IMG/VR virus record: IMGVR_UViG_3300043775_000619
Location: 1 to 22,533 of that record
Strand: one strand, 5' to 3'
Length of the DNA stretch: 22,533 nucleotides
Source of the DNA: a virus
A program made the translations under genes and the position numbers. Below the pieces are notes generated by a model. That model was not told where the DNA came from. It saw only the letters and a program-made list of their open reading frames with translations, and made no database searches. Below, in pieces: positions 1 through 5,988 of this stretch; position 1 is the first letter of the stretch; the number at the start of each line of letters is the position of its first letter.

Positions 1-220
1 CTACAACATTGTCATCAGATGCCTCTGTAAGCTCTTTTGAAGCGTTTTGAGAGGTTTTAGCGAATTTACCTGACTCATCCCTAGGGCGAGAAGTTTTATC
101 GCTTTCTACAGCGTCCTGTGAGGTCGTATTTTCTGTTACTGCTGATTCTGTTGATTCAATAGCATTTTCGATTGTATCTCGAAGGCTAATTGGCTCTTCC
201 AGAGTAGTCTGGTTTTCCAT
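1..220 (-). CDS. Scaffold-like protein, N-terminal part (cut by window edge)
   Basis: The reading frame is open from an ATG at 220 to the window edge, giving 73 residues. It begins MENQTTLEEPISLRDTIENA and is acidic and rich in Ser, Thr and Glu with no hydrophobic segment. Residues around 47-55 read RPRDESGKFAK. An acidic, disordered N-terminus followed by a basic 'R-D-x-x-G-K/R-F-A' patch is often seen in scaffold or capsid-assembly proteins encoded just before the major capsid gene. An AAGGAAAG ribosome-binding site lies about 4 bases before the ATG. It is the last gene seen in the structural operon, so the capsid gene is probably just left of the window. The family assignment is inference from composition and position; the existence of the gene is well supported. 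Confidence 0.6.
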   Translation of the reverse strand, partial: MENQTTLEEPISLRDTIENAIESTESAVTENTTSQDAVESDKTSRPRDESGKFAKTSQNASKELTEASDDNVV

Positions 221-253
221 TTTGCTTTCCTTGTGTTGATGAAACTGTTTTTT

Positions 254-280
254 ATCGACATGAATAGCTTATGTGTCGAT
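254..280 (-). other. Intergenic RNA hairpin upstream of scaffold-like gene
   Basis: Arms ATCGACA (254-260) and TGTCGAT (274-280) pair perfectly over 7 bp around a 13-base loop. It lies in the 69-base gap between the 148-residue gene and the scaffold-like gene. On the minus strand it is followed by A residues, not T, so it is not an intrinsic terminator in the direction of transcription. It may be a processing or stability element. Confidence 0.4.
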
Positions 281-289
281 TACTTAAAC

Positions 290-736
290 TTAATAACGCA
301 ATTTATTGTAAACTTCTCTTGCTATATGCTCTTTCAAGTTATCCTTGGGTCTTTCTGGATTCTTTATAGGCATATCACCTGCCTCTATGCAGTTGTTACG
401 CTTTAGATGCTCTCTATGGGCTTTCTTGCCCTCTATCATGCGACCATCAATCATTGACTGATAGGGCTTGTAGTCTTCACGAACATAAGGCAACGATACA
501 GTGCCTTGCCTATACATCATGGTTAGCTTTTCTTGCCAAACCTTTTCGCCTTCTTCACCACTAAGATTCCATCGTTCTAGGAAGTCAGCTTTCATTGTTA
601 CTAAATCGTCTTCTTGCTCGTCTTGCTTTTCTTCTAACCTTACTGTTCTATCTATCTTGTCGTAATTGTCATCAAAGGTTTTACCCTTCATGCGAGTCTG
701 TATAGAATCGCCTGTTATCTCGTTGATTGCTGCCAT
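290..736 (-). CDS. Hypothetical phage protein, 148 residues
   Basis: The product is a soluble, highly charged protein starting MAAINEITGDSIQTRMKGKT, followed by a 'F-D-D-N-Y-D-K-I' stretch near residues 21-28. The middle (about 30-70) is Glu/Asp/Lys rich and probably helical, and a Pro/Asn-rich segment (IKNPERPKDN) precedes the C-terminus. I see no signal peptide, membrane segment or catalytic motif. The start lies 3 bases from the stop of the 120-residue gene, which is normal operon packing between the fibre block and the scaffold-like gene. The 'GDSI..R..G..F.DNYDKI' opening recalls small phage proteins encoded near capsid genes, but I cannot name a function. Confidence 0.7.
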   Translation of the reverse strand: MAAINEITGDSIQTRMKGKTFDDNYDKIDRTVRLEEKQDEQEDDLVTMKADFLERWNLSGEEGEKVWQEKLTMMYRQGTVSLPYVREDYKPYQSMIDGRMIEGKKAHREHLKRNNCIEAGDMPIKNPERPKDNLKEHIAREVYNKLRY

Positions 737-738
737 GG

Positions 739-1101
739 TTACATGAGCATTAGTAGTAATGCTTCATCCTCCTGTTCTTGTTGCATTTCTTTAAATCTGC
801 CAATGATTCGTTGCACTAGCTCTGCATCTTGAGCTAACTTGCCGTAATCAATGGAATGAATAGACAAGCCTTGTGAGGGCTTAACATACTTAGCGACTTC
901 TTCTTTTAACTCTGCTGCTACTGGCTCTGCAAACAACTCTTTTACATGGTCTTGCATTTCAGAACGAGCTGACTTGCGTATGTGTTCTTTCTTCTTTTTA
1001 CCTATACCGCCTTTAGCACCCCATACAAATGGTGACGGTGGTACAACTGCTTTTAATAGTGAATTAAACGCTGTAGATGCAAATGCGTTAAATCCAAACA
1101 T
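739..1101 (-). CDS. Hypothetical phage protein, 120 residues
   Basis: The N-terminus MFGFNAFASTAFNSLLKAVV is weakly hydrophobic and is followed by a Pro/Gly segment (PPSPFVWGAKGGIG) and a very basic patch KKKKEHIRKSAR at about residues 35-46. The rest is charged and helical, ending with an acidic run (about 106-114) and LLLMLM. A hydrophobic N-terminus plus a basic patch could mean membrane contact or a structural role, but no family is recognised. It lies 3 bases after the membrane-protein gene and 2 bases before the 148-residue gene, so the three are clearly co-transcribed. Confidence 0.65.
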   Translation of the reverse strand: MFGFNAFASTAFNSLLKAVVPPSPFVWGAKGGIGKKKKEHIRKSARSEMQDHVKELFAEPVAAELKEEVAKYVKPSQGLSIHSIDYGKLAQDAELVQRIIGRFKEMQQEQEDEALLLMLM

Positions 1102-1104
1102 AAA

Positions 1105-1389
1105 TTATCCTAATAAGCTAACGGTAACAAATCCTACTAAGCCACCTAATGTAGTTGCCACCCAATCCCAAAAGTCAGCAGTGTGCTTGTCAGGATGTAG
1201 TGCATCGTATATCTCTTTAAGTAGCGCAATGATAGCCACGATAACCACAGCGTAAAAGCCAATGAATGGTGTCAATACGGCAGCTATGATAAAGCCGCAG
1301 ATGAAGTGAAGTTGCTTATCACAAGGTACTTTGCACACGATGCAGAATTGGCTTAGGAAAGCGTTAAGTTTAGCGATTATCTTTTCCAT
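1105..1389 (-). CDS. Small membrane protein resembling DUF2279/YfiM-type proteins
   Basis: The 94-residue product has two or three hydrophobic segments (about 29-43, 46-58 and 79-94). Conserved-looking polar residues sit at membrane boundaries: DKQLHF (24-29), KEIYD (58-62) and a downstream DWVATTLGGLVG. The pattern D-K-x-x-H-F, K-E-x-x-D, then D-x-x-A-T-x-x-G is what I recall of the DUF2279/YfiM-like family found in many phages; its function is not established. The gene overlaps the upstream stop by one base (start 1389), so translation is probably coupled. A lysis role is possible, but a separate holin sits at 20593-20760, so I do not call it a holin. Confidence 0.65.
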   Translation of the reverse strand: MEKIIAKLNAFLSQFCIVCKVPCDKQLHFICGFIIAAVLTPFIGFYAVVIVAIIALLKEIYDALHPDKHTADFWDWVATTLGGLVGFVTVSLLG

Positions 1390-1634
1390 TATTCAGCTCT
1401 AATTAATGATTCTTGATAAGCAGTAATTACTTCAGGTGTCCACGCTACATTAGCAATCGCTACTACATTAGCAGGTATACCAGTTAAGTCTGATGCAGGT
1501 GCTAGGCTTGAGCGATGATATGTTTGTGATAGCTGAATACCATCCTCCAATATGCGAGTAGCCTCACGGTATAAGACTGTACCATTCTCTGTTACCGTAA
1601 TTTGGTCTACTAATGTTACTTTTGATAATGCCAT
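1389..1634 (-). CDS. Fibre-associated hypothetical protein, 81 residues
   Basis: The protein has an N-terminal beta-rich part (MALSKVTLVDQITVTENGTV) then REATRILEDGIQLSQTYHR, an 'L-A-P-A-S-D-L-T-G' loop and a C-terminal 'V-A-W-T-P-E-V-I-T-A-Y-Q' helix. The combination of 'R-I-x-E-D-G', 'T-Y-H-R' and 'W-T-P-E-V-I-x-A-Y' is a recurring small phage protein next to tail fibre genes; its biochemical role is not known to me. The ribosome-binding site is ATAGGAGA with a spacing of about 7. It follows the second fibre gene after a short hairpin, so it is expressed with the tail genes. Confidence 0.7.
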   Translation of the reverse strand: MALSKVTLVDQITVTENGTVLYREATRILEDGIQLSQTYHRSSLAPASDLTGIPANVVAIANVAWTPEVITAYQESLIRAE

Positions 1635-1654
1635 TTAAATCTCCTATGTGTCCG

Positions 1655-1675
1655 ACTACACTAATATGGTGTAGT
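1655..1675 (-). other. Intercistronic hairpin after fibre gene
   Basis: On the minus strand ACTACAC pairs with GTGTAGT over 7 bp around a 7-base loop, starting at the fibre gene's stop codon. There is no T-run after it, so it is probably an mRNA stability or pausing hairpin and not a full terminator. Confidence 0.4.
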
Positions 1676-2286
1676 TAAATTTGATAAGTACATTGAATAT
1701 TCATATAAACATTTGCATTCATATCTGCCGCAGTTACAATTGTTCCATATGTTGTAGATTGATTCATTAAAGTGAATTGAATAATTGACGATGCGGCTAC
1801 AAGAACCCCTTGTACTACCTTTCCTGTTGCTCCAATTGCATCAATTCTAAAAGAAACGGCTGTATTTTCGGAAGCAACAAACGGTATACCTGTTATAGAA
1901 AAATTTCCAGATGCCGTTCCTTTTACCGGTTGTGGATATGCCCTAAGATTTATAACATTCCCTACTTTTGTATATTGACCAGTAACACTTCCATACCCTG
2001 TTCCTTGTGTTGCCCAAGTAGATGTAGCAGTCCAAGTTCCTTCTTCATAATCATCTAGCGTATTAGCATCTGTACTGGCTGATTGTGTGGCAGGGAATGT
2101 TATACCTGCACCTGAAGCTGATGGAGTAGCATTACCTACACCTATGGTTGTTGCAAAGCTAGGTGTGGTTAAAGTAGCCATAGTCCCACTAGCTGTAGGC
2201 AGAGTAATAACCGTACTTCCTGCTACTGCTGGTGCGTCTAGTGTGACACTACCTGAAACATTTCCTGCGACAATTACTGAACTCAA
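1675..2286 (-). CDS. Tail fibre-like protein (TTG start), downstream of homing endonuclease
   Basis: This 203-residue protein is rich in Thr, Ala, Gly and Ser, with beta-structure repeats typical of phage fibres. The N-terminus SSVIVAGNVSGSVTLDAPAV and the following 'G-S-T-V-I-T-L-P-T-A-S-G-T-M' match the opening of many fibre modules. A 'T-L-D-D-Y-E-E-G-T-W-T' motif lies near residues 76-86, common in aquatic phage fibre ends. The start codon is TTG (2286-2284), overlapping the endonuclease stop in TTGA, with an AAGGGG ribosome-binding site supplied by the end of the endonuclease gene. A short ORF at 2879-2914 encodes MSGVIIAGNTK, nearly the same start, so this gene appears to have lost its original start to the endonuclease insertion. 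It probably forms part of the adsorption apparatus. Confidence 0.7.
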   Translation of the reverse strand: MSSVIVAGNVSGSVTLDAPAVAGSTVITLPTASGTMATLTTPSFATTIGVGNATPSASGAGITFPATQSASTDANTLDDYEEGTWTATSTWATQGTGYGSVTGQYTKVGNVINLRAYPQPVKGTASGNFSITGIPFVASENTAVSFRIDAIGATGKVVQGVLVAASSIIQFTLMNQSTTYGTIVTAADMNANVYMNIQCTYQI

Positions 2287-2879
2287 AATAGTTCCCCTTT
2301 ATCTTTATCTTTACAATTATCCATGTGCCATCTGTGCATTATTGATAGCATTCCAATTTTATTACAATGTGGGCAAGTTACATCGCCATGTAGATGTTTA
2401 GTAGCTTCAACACCAAGTGCAACTCCTTTATTCCAAGGTGCTGTACCTTTAACAAATCTAGTAGCCTTTCCACCTTCAGTTAAATTCAAATTAATTTTAG
2501 CTTGAGTTTCAGGGGTATGCTTAGTTCCAATCTTTTTAGCACTAATCTTTGCTTTTGTTTCTTCACTTAAATTTTTACCAAGATTCCATTTTGTTAATGG
2601 AGGTTTACCACCACCCTCTACAAGATTCCATCCAATTTGCTTTTTTGCCCTTAATTTAATTTCCATTGCCAAACAATAAGATTCGTCAGCAATGATTAAT
2701 ACTTGTTTAATTAAATTATCCCATCCGTATTTTTTAATGGCATTTTTTAAATGAATATTAGAAGGTCTGTTTTTGTGGCACTCAAAACGCTTTTTAATGT
2801 TATTGCTAATACCTATGTAACCTTGCGTAAACATATCCGTATGTTCAGGATGATGTATCCAATACACAGCGCAGGACAT
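2283..2879 (-). CDS. GIY-YIG homing endonuclease with NUMOD3 and zinc-finger motifs
   Basis: The 198-residue protein begins with a GIY-YIG nuclease domain: VYWI (5-8), GYIG (20-23), candidate catalytic Arg31, Glu73 within MEIKLR, and Asn85 in GWNLVEGGG. NUMOD3-like DNA-binding segments follow at about 101-130 (GKNLSEETKAKIS, then GTKHTPETQAKI). A C-terminal zinc knuckle uses Cys169, Cys172, His185 and Cys189. Such enzymes cut a target site and copy their own gene into it. It lies between two tail fibre genes. Its ATG overlaps the TAA of a mini-ORF (TAATG) and has no good ribosome-binding site of its own, so it probably depends on translational coupling. There is no sign of an intron, so it looks free-standing. 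Confidence 0.9.
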   Translation of the reverse strand: MSCAVYWIHHPEHTDMFTQGYIGISNNIKKRFECHKNRPSNIHLKNAIKKYGWDNLIKQVLIIADESYCLAMEIKLRAKKQIGWNLVEGGGKPPLTKWNLGKNLSEETKAKISAKKIGTKHTPETQAKINLNLTEGGKATRFVKGTAPWNKGVALGVEATKHLHGDVTCPHCNKIGMLSIMHRWHMDNCKDKDKGELF

Positions 2880-2914
2880 TATTTAGTGTTCCCTGCTATT
2901 ATTACACCTGACAT
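2879..2914 (-). pseudogene. Orphaned fibre-gene start (11-codon ORF MSGVIIAGNTK)
   Basis: Immediately after the S74 fibre stop, an AAAGGAG ribosome-binding site leads to an ATG (2914-2912) encoding MSGVIIAGNTK and a TAA that overlaps the endonuclease ATG. Seven of the first ten residues equal those of the downstream fibre (MSSVIVAGNV), although only about 16 of 30 bases match. I read it as the beheaded start of the original fibre gene, now serving as a leader that loads ribosomes for the endonuclease. Confidence 0.6.
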
Positions 2915-2915
2915 A

Positions 2916-3893
2916 TTATTTAACTCCTTTAAGCAAGTCTATCTCTGCTTTTAATTCTTGTATCATTGCTTGTTGTTCTTGGATGGCTTTAATAAGAATA
3001 GGCACAAATACAGAATATTTAACTGATTTTGTTGAAGTTTCTAACAATGCCCCGTTTTCATCCCTATCCAAACCTTCTTCAACAAGTGAAGGAAAAACAG
3101 TTTCTAACTCTTGAGCAATAACACCAATTTGTTTATAGTCAGGGTCAGATTTAAGATTGTAATTGCGAATTTTAACTTTGCATAAATCTTCAAGTTTTGG
3201 AGAAGCATCGGCAATATTTTCTTTTAATTTTGCGTCAGATAATGCACCATAACTGTTGTTTGTGTTTAACGCATTGCCATTGCCAAGAACTCTAAATTTT
3301 GTAATTCCAGCGGTTGTTCCTGCATTTATTAACCAAGGCCCTGTTGAACCATCTCCAGAATATATTTGAATGCCACCATCACCAGCACCGCTTGTTGTAT
3401 TGCCAAAAGTTGCAGACCAATATCCAGTAGTGGTTTGAGCGACAGCTAATTTTGAATTTGCAAAAATACCAGTTGCAGATGTTAAACCAACCAACAAATT
3501 CCCACTAGCATCTAGTGTCATTGCTTGGGTAAAGGTTATGGTATTACCTGCTGTGCCTGATGGAGCTGTTTTCCAAACATGAGTACCAGCTTCAATGCCA
3601 TAATGTCCTGCTGGTCCTGTTGCCTTGTAAACACCATTAGATGCGTTGTAATAAGCGTTACCAAGCATATATGCACTATTAAACGCACCAGCAAAAGCAC
3701 CCCCACCAGAAACATCAACCGCTTTCCAAGAACCACCCCAAGCACTAGGAGTTACACCTAGACCCACATTCTGTGAGGCATTTACAGTAATCGCAGTTGT
3801 CCCTGCCGTCTGTATGTTTAAGATACCACTATTGTCTGCTGTGGTAATTACACCACCAACTCCGCTTGTAGAGGCATTAATTATTGAAGCCAT
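2916..3893 (-). CDS. Tail fibre with C-terminal S74 intramolecular chaperone
   Basis: Residues 1-215 are Gly/Ser/Ala/Thr-rich beta structure, including 'N-V-G-L-G-V-T-P-S-A-W' near 42-52 and an 'L-D-A-S-G-N-L-L-V-G' repeat. From residue 219 a peptidase_S74 domain follows: SDAKLKENI with the Ser219/Lys224 dyad, then IGVIAQELETVFP at about 257-269, and a C-terminal coiled coil (IKAIQEQQAMIQELKAEIDLL). In this family the chaperone drives fibre trimerisation and cuts itself off at the Ser. Both dyad residues are present, so self-cleavage is expected. The gene follows the large fibre by 10 bases. It is the only one of the three fibre genes with this domain. Confidence 0.88.
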   Translation of the reverse strand: MASIINASTSGVGGVITTADNSGILNIQTAGTTAITVNASQNVGLGVTPSAWGGSWKAVDVSGGGAFAGAFNSAYMLGNAYYNASNGVYKATGPAGHYGIEAGTHVWKTAPSGTAGNTITFTQAMTLDASGNLLVGLTSATGIFANSKLAVAQTTTGYWSATFGNTTSGAGDGGIQIYSGDGSTGPWLINAGTTAGITKFRVLGNGNALNTNNSYGALSDAKLKENIADASPKLEDLCKVKIRNYNLKSDPDYKQIGVIAQELETVFPSLVEEGLDRDENGALLETSTKSVKYSVFVPILIKAIQEQQAMIQELKAEIDLLKGVK

Positions 3894-3903
3894 ATTTTTT
3901 CCT

Positions 3904-5988
3904 TTATAAAACTACCCATCTAGAGCCACTAGGCACGGTTACCGTTACACCACTTGCTATCGTTACTGCACCCACAGAACTAGCTGAGTAGCCTGAAGGG
4001 ATGGTATAGCTTGCACCAATTGTCATGTTGTTAATTACTAACCCATTTGTTGCTGATACTACTGAACCTGTTACCGCAGCCGTTGCTGTTAAATTAGTTG
4101 AGGTAACTGAAGTCAAGCCAGCTAGTGTAGTAGAGCTACTGCCTAAGCTGATTGCTGTCGTACCTACCGTTACAGCAGAGTTAGTTAGCTGACTGTTACC
4201 AATGCCACCTAATGTGCCACCTAAAGTTAAGTTGCCTGAGCTAGTGACTGTGCCTGTTAGCGTAATTCCATTGACTGTGCCTGTACCACCTACACTAGTT
4301 ACAGTGCCAATAGTATTGGATTTATTGTTAAATGTATTCCAATCTGTGCTAGACAAGTAACCGTCAGTAGATGTAGTAGCCTGGCTAATGCTGATAGCAG
4401 GTGTAGCACCACCACTAGACGCAATAGGCGCTGTGCCTGTTACAGATGTTACTGTGCCTGTTGTAGGCGTAGTCCATGTTGGAGTATTGCCTGTGCCAGC
4501 AGATGTTAATACTTGACCACTTGTGCCTTGCGAGCCATCAAAGCTAGTAGTGCCTGTTACGCTTAAATTTACCGTGTCTAAGTTTCTACCAAAAAAACCA
4601 TCACGCCAATTTCTACCACTTGTGCCTATGTCTTTTGCATTGTTAGTTGCTGGCTCTAAATCAGTAGTAATACGAGCATTAACAGCTAGGCTATCGGCAT
4701 TTGAACCGCCCAAAGTAGTGTCATCATTAACGATTATATTTGTTGCAGTTAAAGTGTTTACGCCAGTTACATTATTAGAGTCATCAATAATAACGCCTGA
4801 GTTTTGTATTAGCTTGCCAGTGGTCGTATCAAATCGAGCCACAGCGTTATCCGTAGCACTTGCAGGGCCTACTACATCACCACCCAATGAAGGTGATGTG
4901 TTGCTGATTGTAAAGTTAGGGTATGTGCCGCTTGTGCTTATGCCTGTGCCAGCCGTTAAAGCAACTACTTGGTCAGGCGCTGTGTTGTTAATGGTAAAGT
5001 TAGGATATGTCCCAGTTACATCAATAGCCGTACCGTCTGTTAAAGCTACAGTTTGGTCAGGCGCAGAGTTAGTAATTACACCTGTGCCGCTATCATAGCT
5101 TATGCCTGTGCCAGCACTTACTGATGCCCTAGCCTTAGCTGTCGTAAAGTATTCGTTAGTGCCTTCTGCTATGTTTGTAGTAGTTAGCACCACAGTGCCT
5201 GTTAAACCGTTTACAGAGGTTACAGCGTCAGTGTTGTCTATCTTTTCCCATACAGAGCCGTTAAACACAGCCCAATCGCCTACTTTCCAATCGGTAATGC
5301 CGTTTAGGTTAGTAGAACCAGCAACTGACACGACATAGTAAAAGCCTTTAGTGCCAGCAGAGCTAGTTAATGTAGGCGTGTTAGTAGATGCGTTCCATGT
5401 GCCTTGATAGTTTAAGTCACCCATTTGTGGGATTTGACTTGTTGGCACTTTACCACCAGCGTCTAGTGTAGCTACACCCAATGCAGAGCCAGCGTCTAAA
5501 TAGGCAGCAGTGCCTAAGTCACCTGGTTGTATAGCGGTGTCAGCCAATGTACCTTGAGCAGCAGTAGCAAAGCTAGAAGCGTTATAGCCACTATCCTTGA
5601 TTAGCTTGCCTGTGGTCATGTTGAACGCAGCAAAGTTGTTGGCTACAGCACTAGCAGGGCCAGTTACATCACCAGCACTCAATAACACAGCCTCTGATGG
5701 TAGGTCTAGGAATATATCCTTGTCACCGCTACCAAAGTAGACCAATGCACCACCGTTAGATGATGACAGCACTGTGTCACGGGAGATGTAGTTACCTGCT
5801 GATACATAAGTACCAACACCAACTTCCCACTCGTTGTTTGTATTGTCTACAATCGTGTAGTAGGTAGTAGAACCATTGCCGATTACGGAGAATGGTTGAT
5901 AGTTTGCTTGAGCGCCTGATAATGCAGCGTTCCCTGTACCAGCGACAGTAGTCGTTTCTAATACTCTATCCGCTAGGACTAATGCCAT
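3904..5988 (-). CDS. Large tail fibre / tail-associated structural protein, 694 residues
   Basis: The N-terminus (about 1-100) has the widespread fibre-base pattern: D-R-V-x-E-T-T, 'T-Y-Y-T-I', 'W-E-V-G-V-G-T-Y', 'S-R-D-T-V-L-S-S-S-N-G', which I take as the tail-attachment module. The shaft is Gly/Thr/Ser-rich with internal repeats: two 'G-P-A-S-A...T-T-G-K-L-I' modules and a tandem 28-residue unit ending 'T-Y-P-N-F-T-I'. A 'T-S-x-D-G-Y-L-S-S-T-D-W-N-T-F-N-N-K' segment, common in long marine phage fibres, lies at about 560. The C-terminus ends SYTIPSGYSASSVGAV and SGSRWVVL, a tip-like beta module. It probably contacts the host receptor. Its stop-side neighbour is the S74 fibre, and its start overlaps the portal stop by one base. 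Confidence 0.85.
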   Translation of the reverse strand: MALVLADRVLETTTVAGTGNAALSGAQANYQPFSVIGNGSTTYYTIVDNTNNEWEVGVGTYVSAGNYISRDTVLSSSNGGALVYFGSGDKDIFLDLPSEAVLLSAGDVTGPASAVANNFAAFNMTTGKLIKDSGYNASSFATAAQGTLADTAIQPGDLGTAAYLDAGSALGVATLDAGGKVPTSQIPQMGDLNYQGTWNASTNTPTLTSSAGTKGFYYVVSVAGSTNLNGITDWKVGDWAVFNGSVWEKIDNTDAVTSVNGLTGTVVLTTTNIAEGTNEYFTTAKARASVSAGTGISYDSGTGVITNSAPDQTVALTDGTAIDVTGTYPNFTINNTAPDQVVALTAGTGISTSGTYPNFTISNTSPSLGGDVVGPASATDNAVARFDTTTGKLIQNSGVIIDDSNNVTGVNTLTATNIIVNDDTTLGGSNADSLAVNARITTDLEPATNNAKDIGTSGRNWRDGFFGRNLDTVNLSVTGTTSFDGSQGTSGQVLTSAGTGNTPTWTTPTTGTVTSVTGTAPIASSGGATPAISISQATTSTDGYLSSTDWNTFNNKSNTIGTVTSVGGTGTVNGITLTGTVTSSGNLTLGGTLGGIGNSQLTNSAVTVGTTAISLGSSSTTLAGLTSVTSTNLTATAAVTGSVVSATNGLVINNMTIGASYTIPSGYSASSVGAVTIASGVTVTVPSGSRWVVL
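4897..5064 (-). repeat. Tandem 84-bp repeat in fibre gene
   Basis: Two diverged units of exactly 84 bp (28 codons) lie at about 4897-4980 and 4981-5064. Shared landmarks TAAAGTTAGG (4911, 4995) and GGTCAGGCGC (4971, 5055) recur at the same spacing. They encode the two 'A-P-D-Q-x-V-A-L-T...G-T-Y-P-N-F-T-I' units of the fibre shaft and probably change length by recombination. Confidence 0.75.

Noticed and set aside
1105-1389. Calling the 94-residue membrane protein a holin
   Set aside because: It resembles DUF2279/YfiM-type proteins and lies in the tail block; a typical holin sits beside the endolysin at 20593-20760.
4523-5098. Plus-strand 191-codon ORF opposite the large fibre
   Set aside because: It is a shadow produced by low-complexity Thr/Gly codons of the fibre; Val/Pro/Thr-rich with no ribosome-binding site or homology-like motif.
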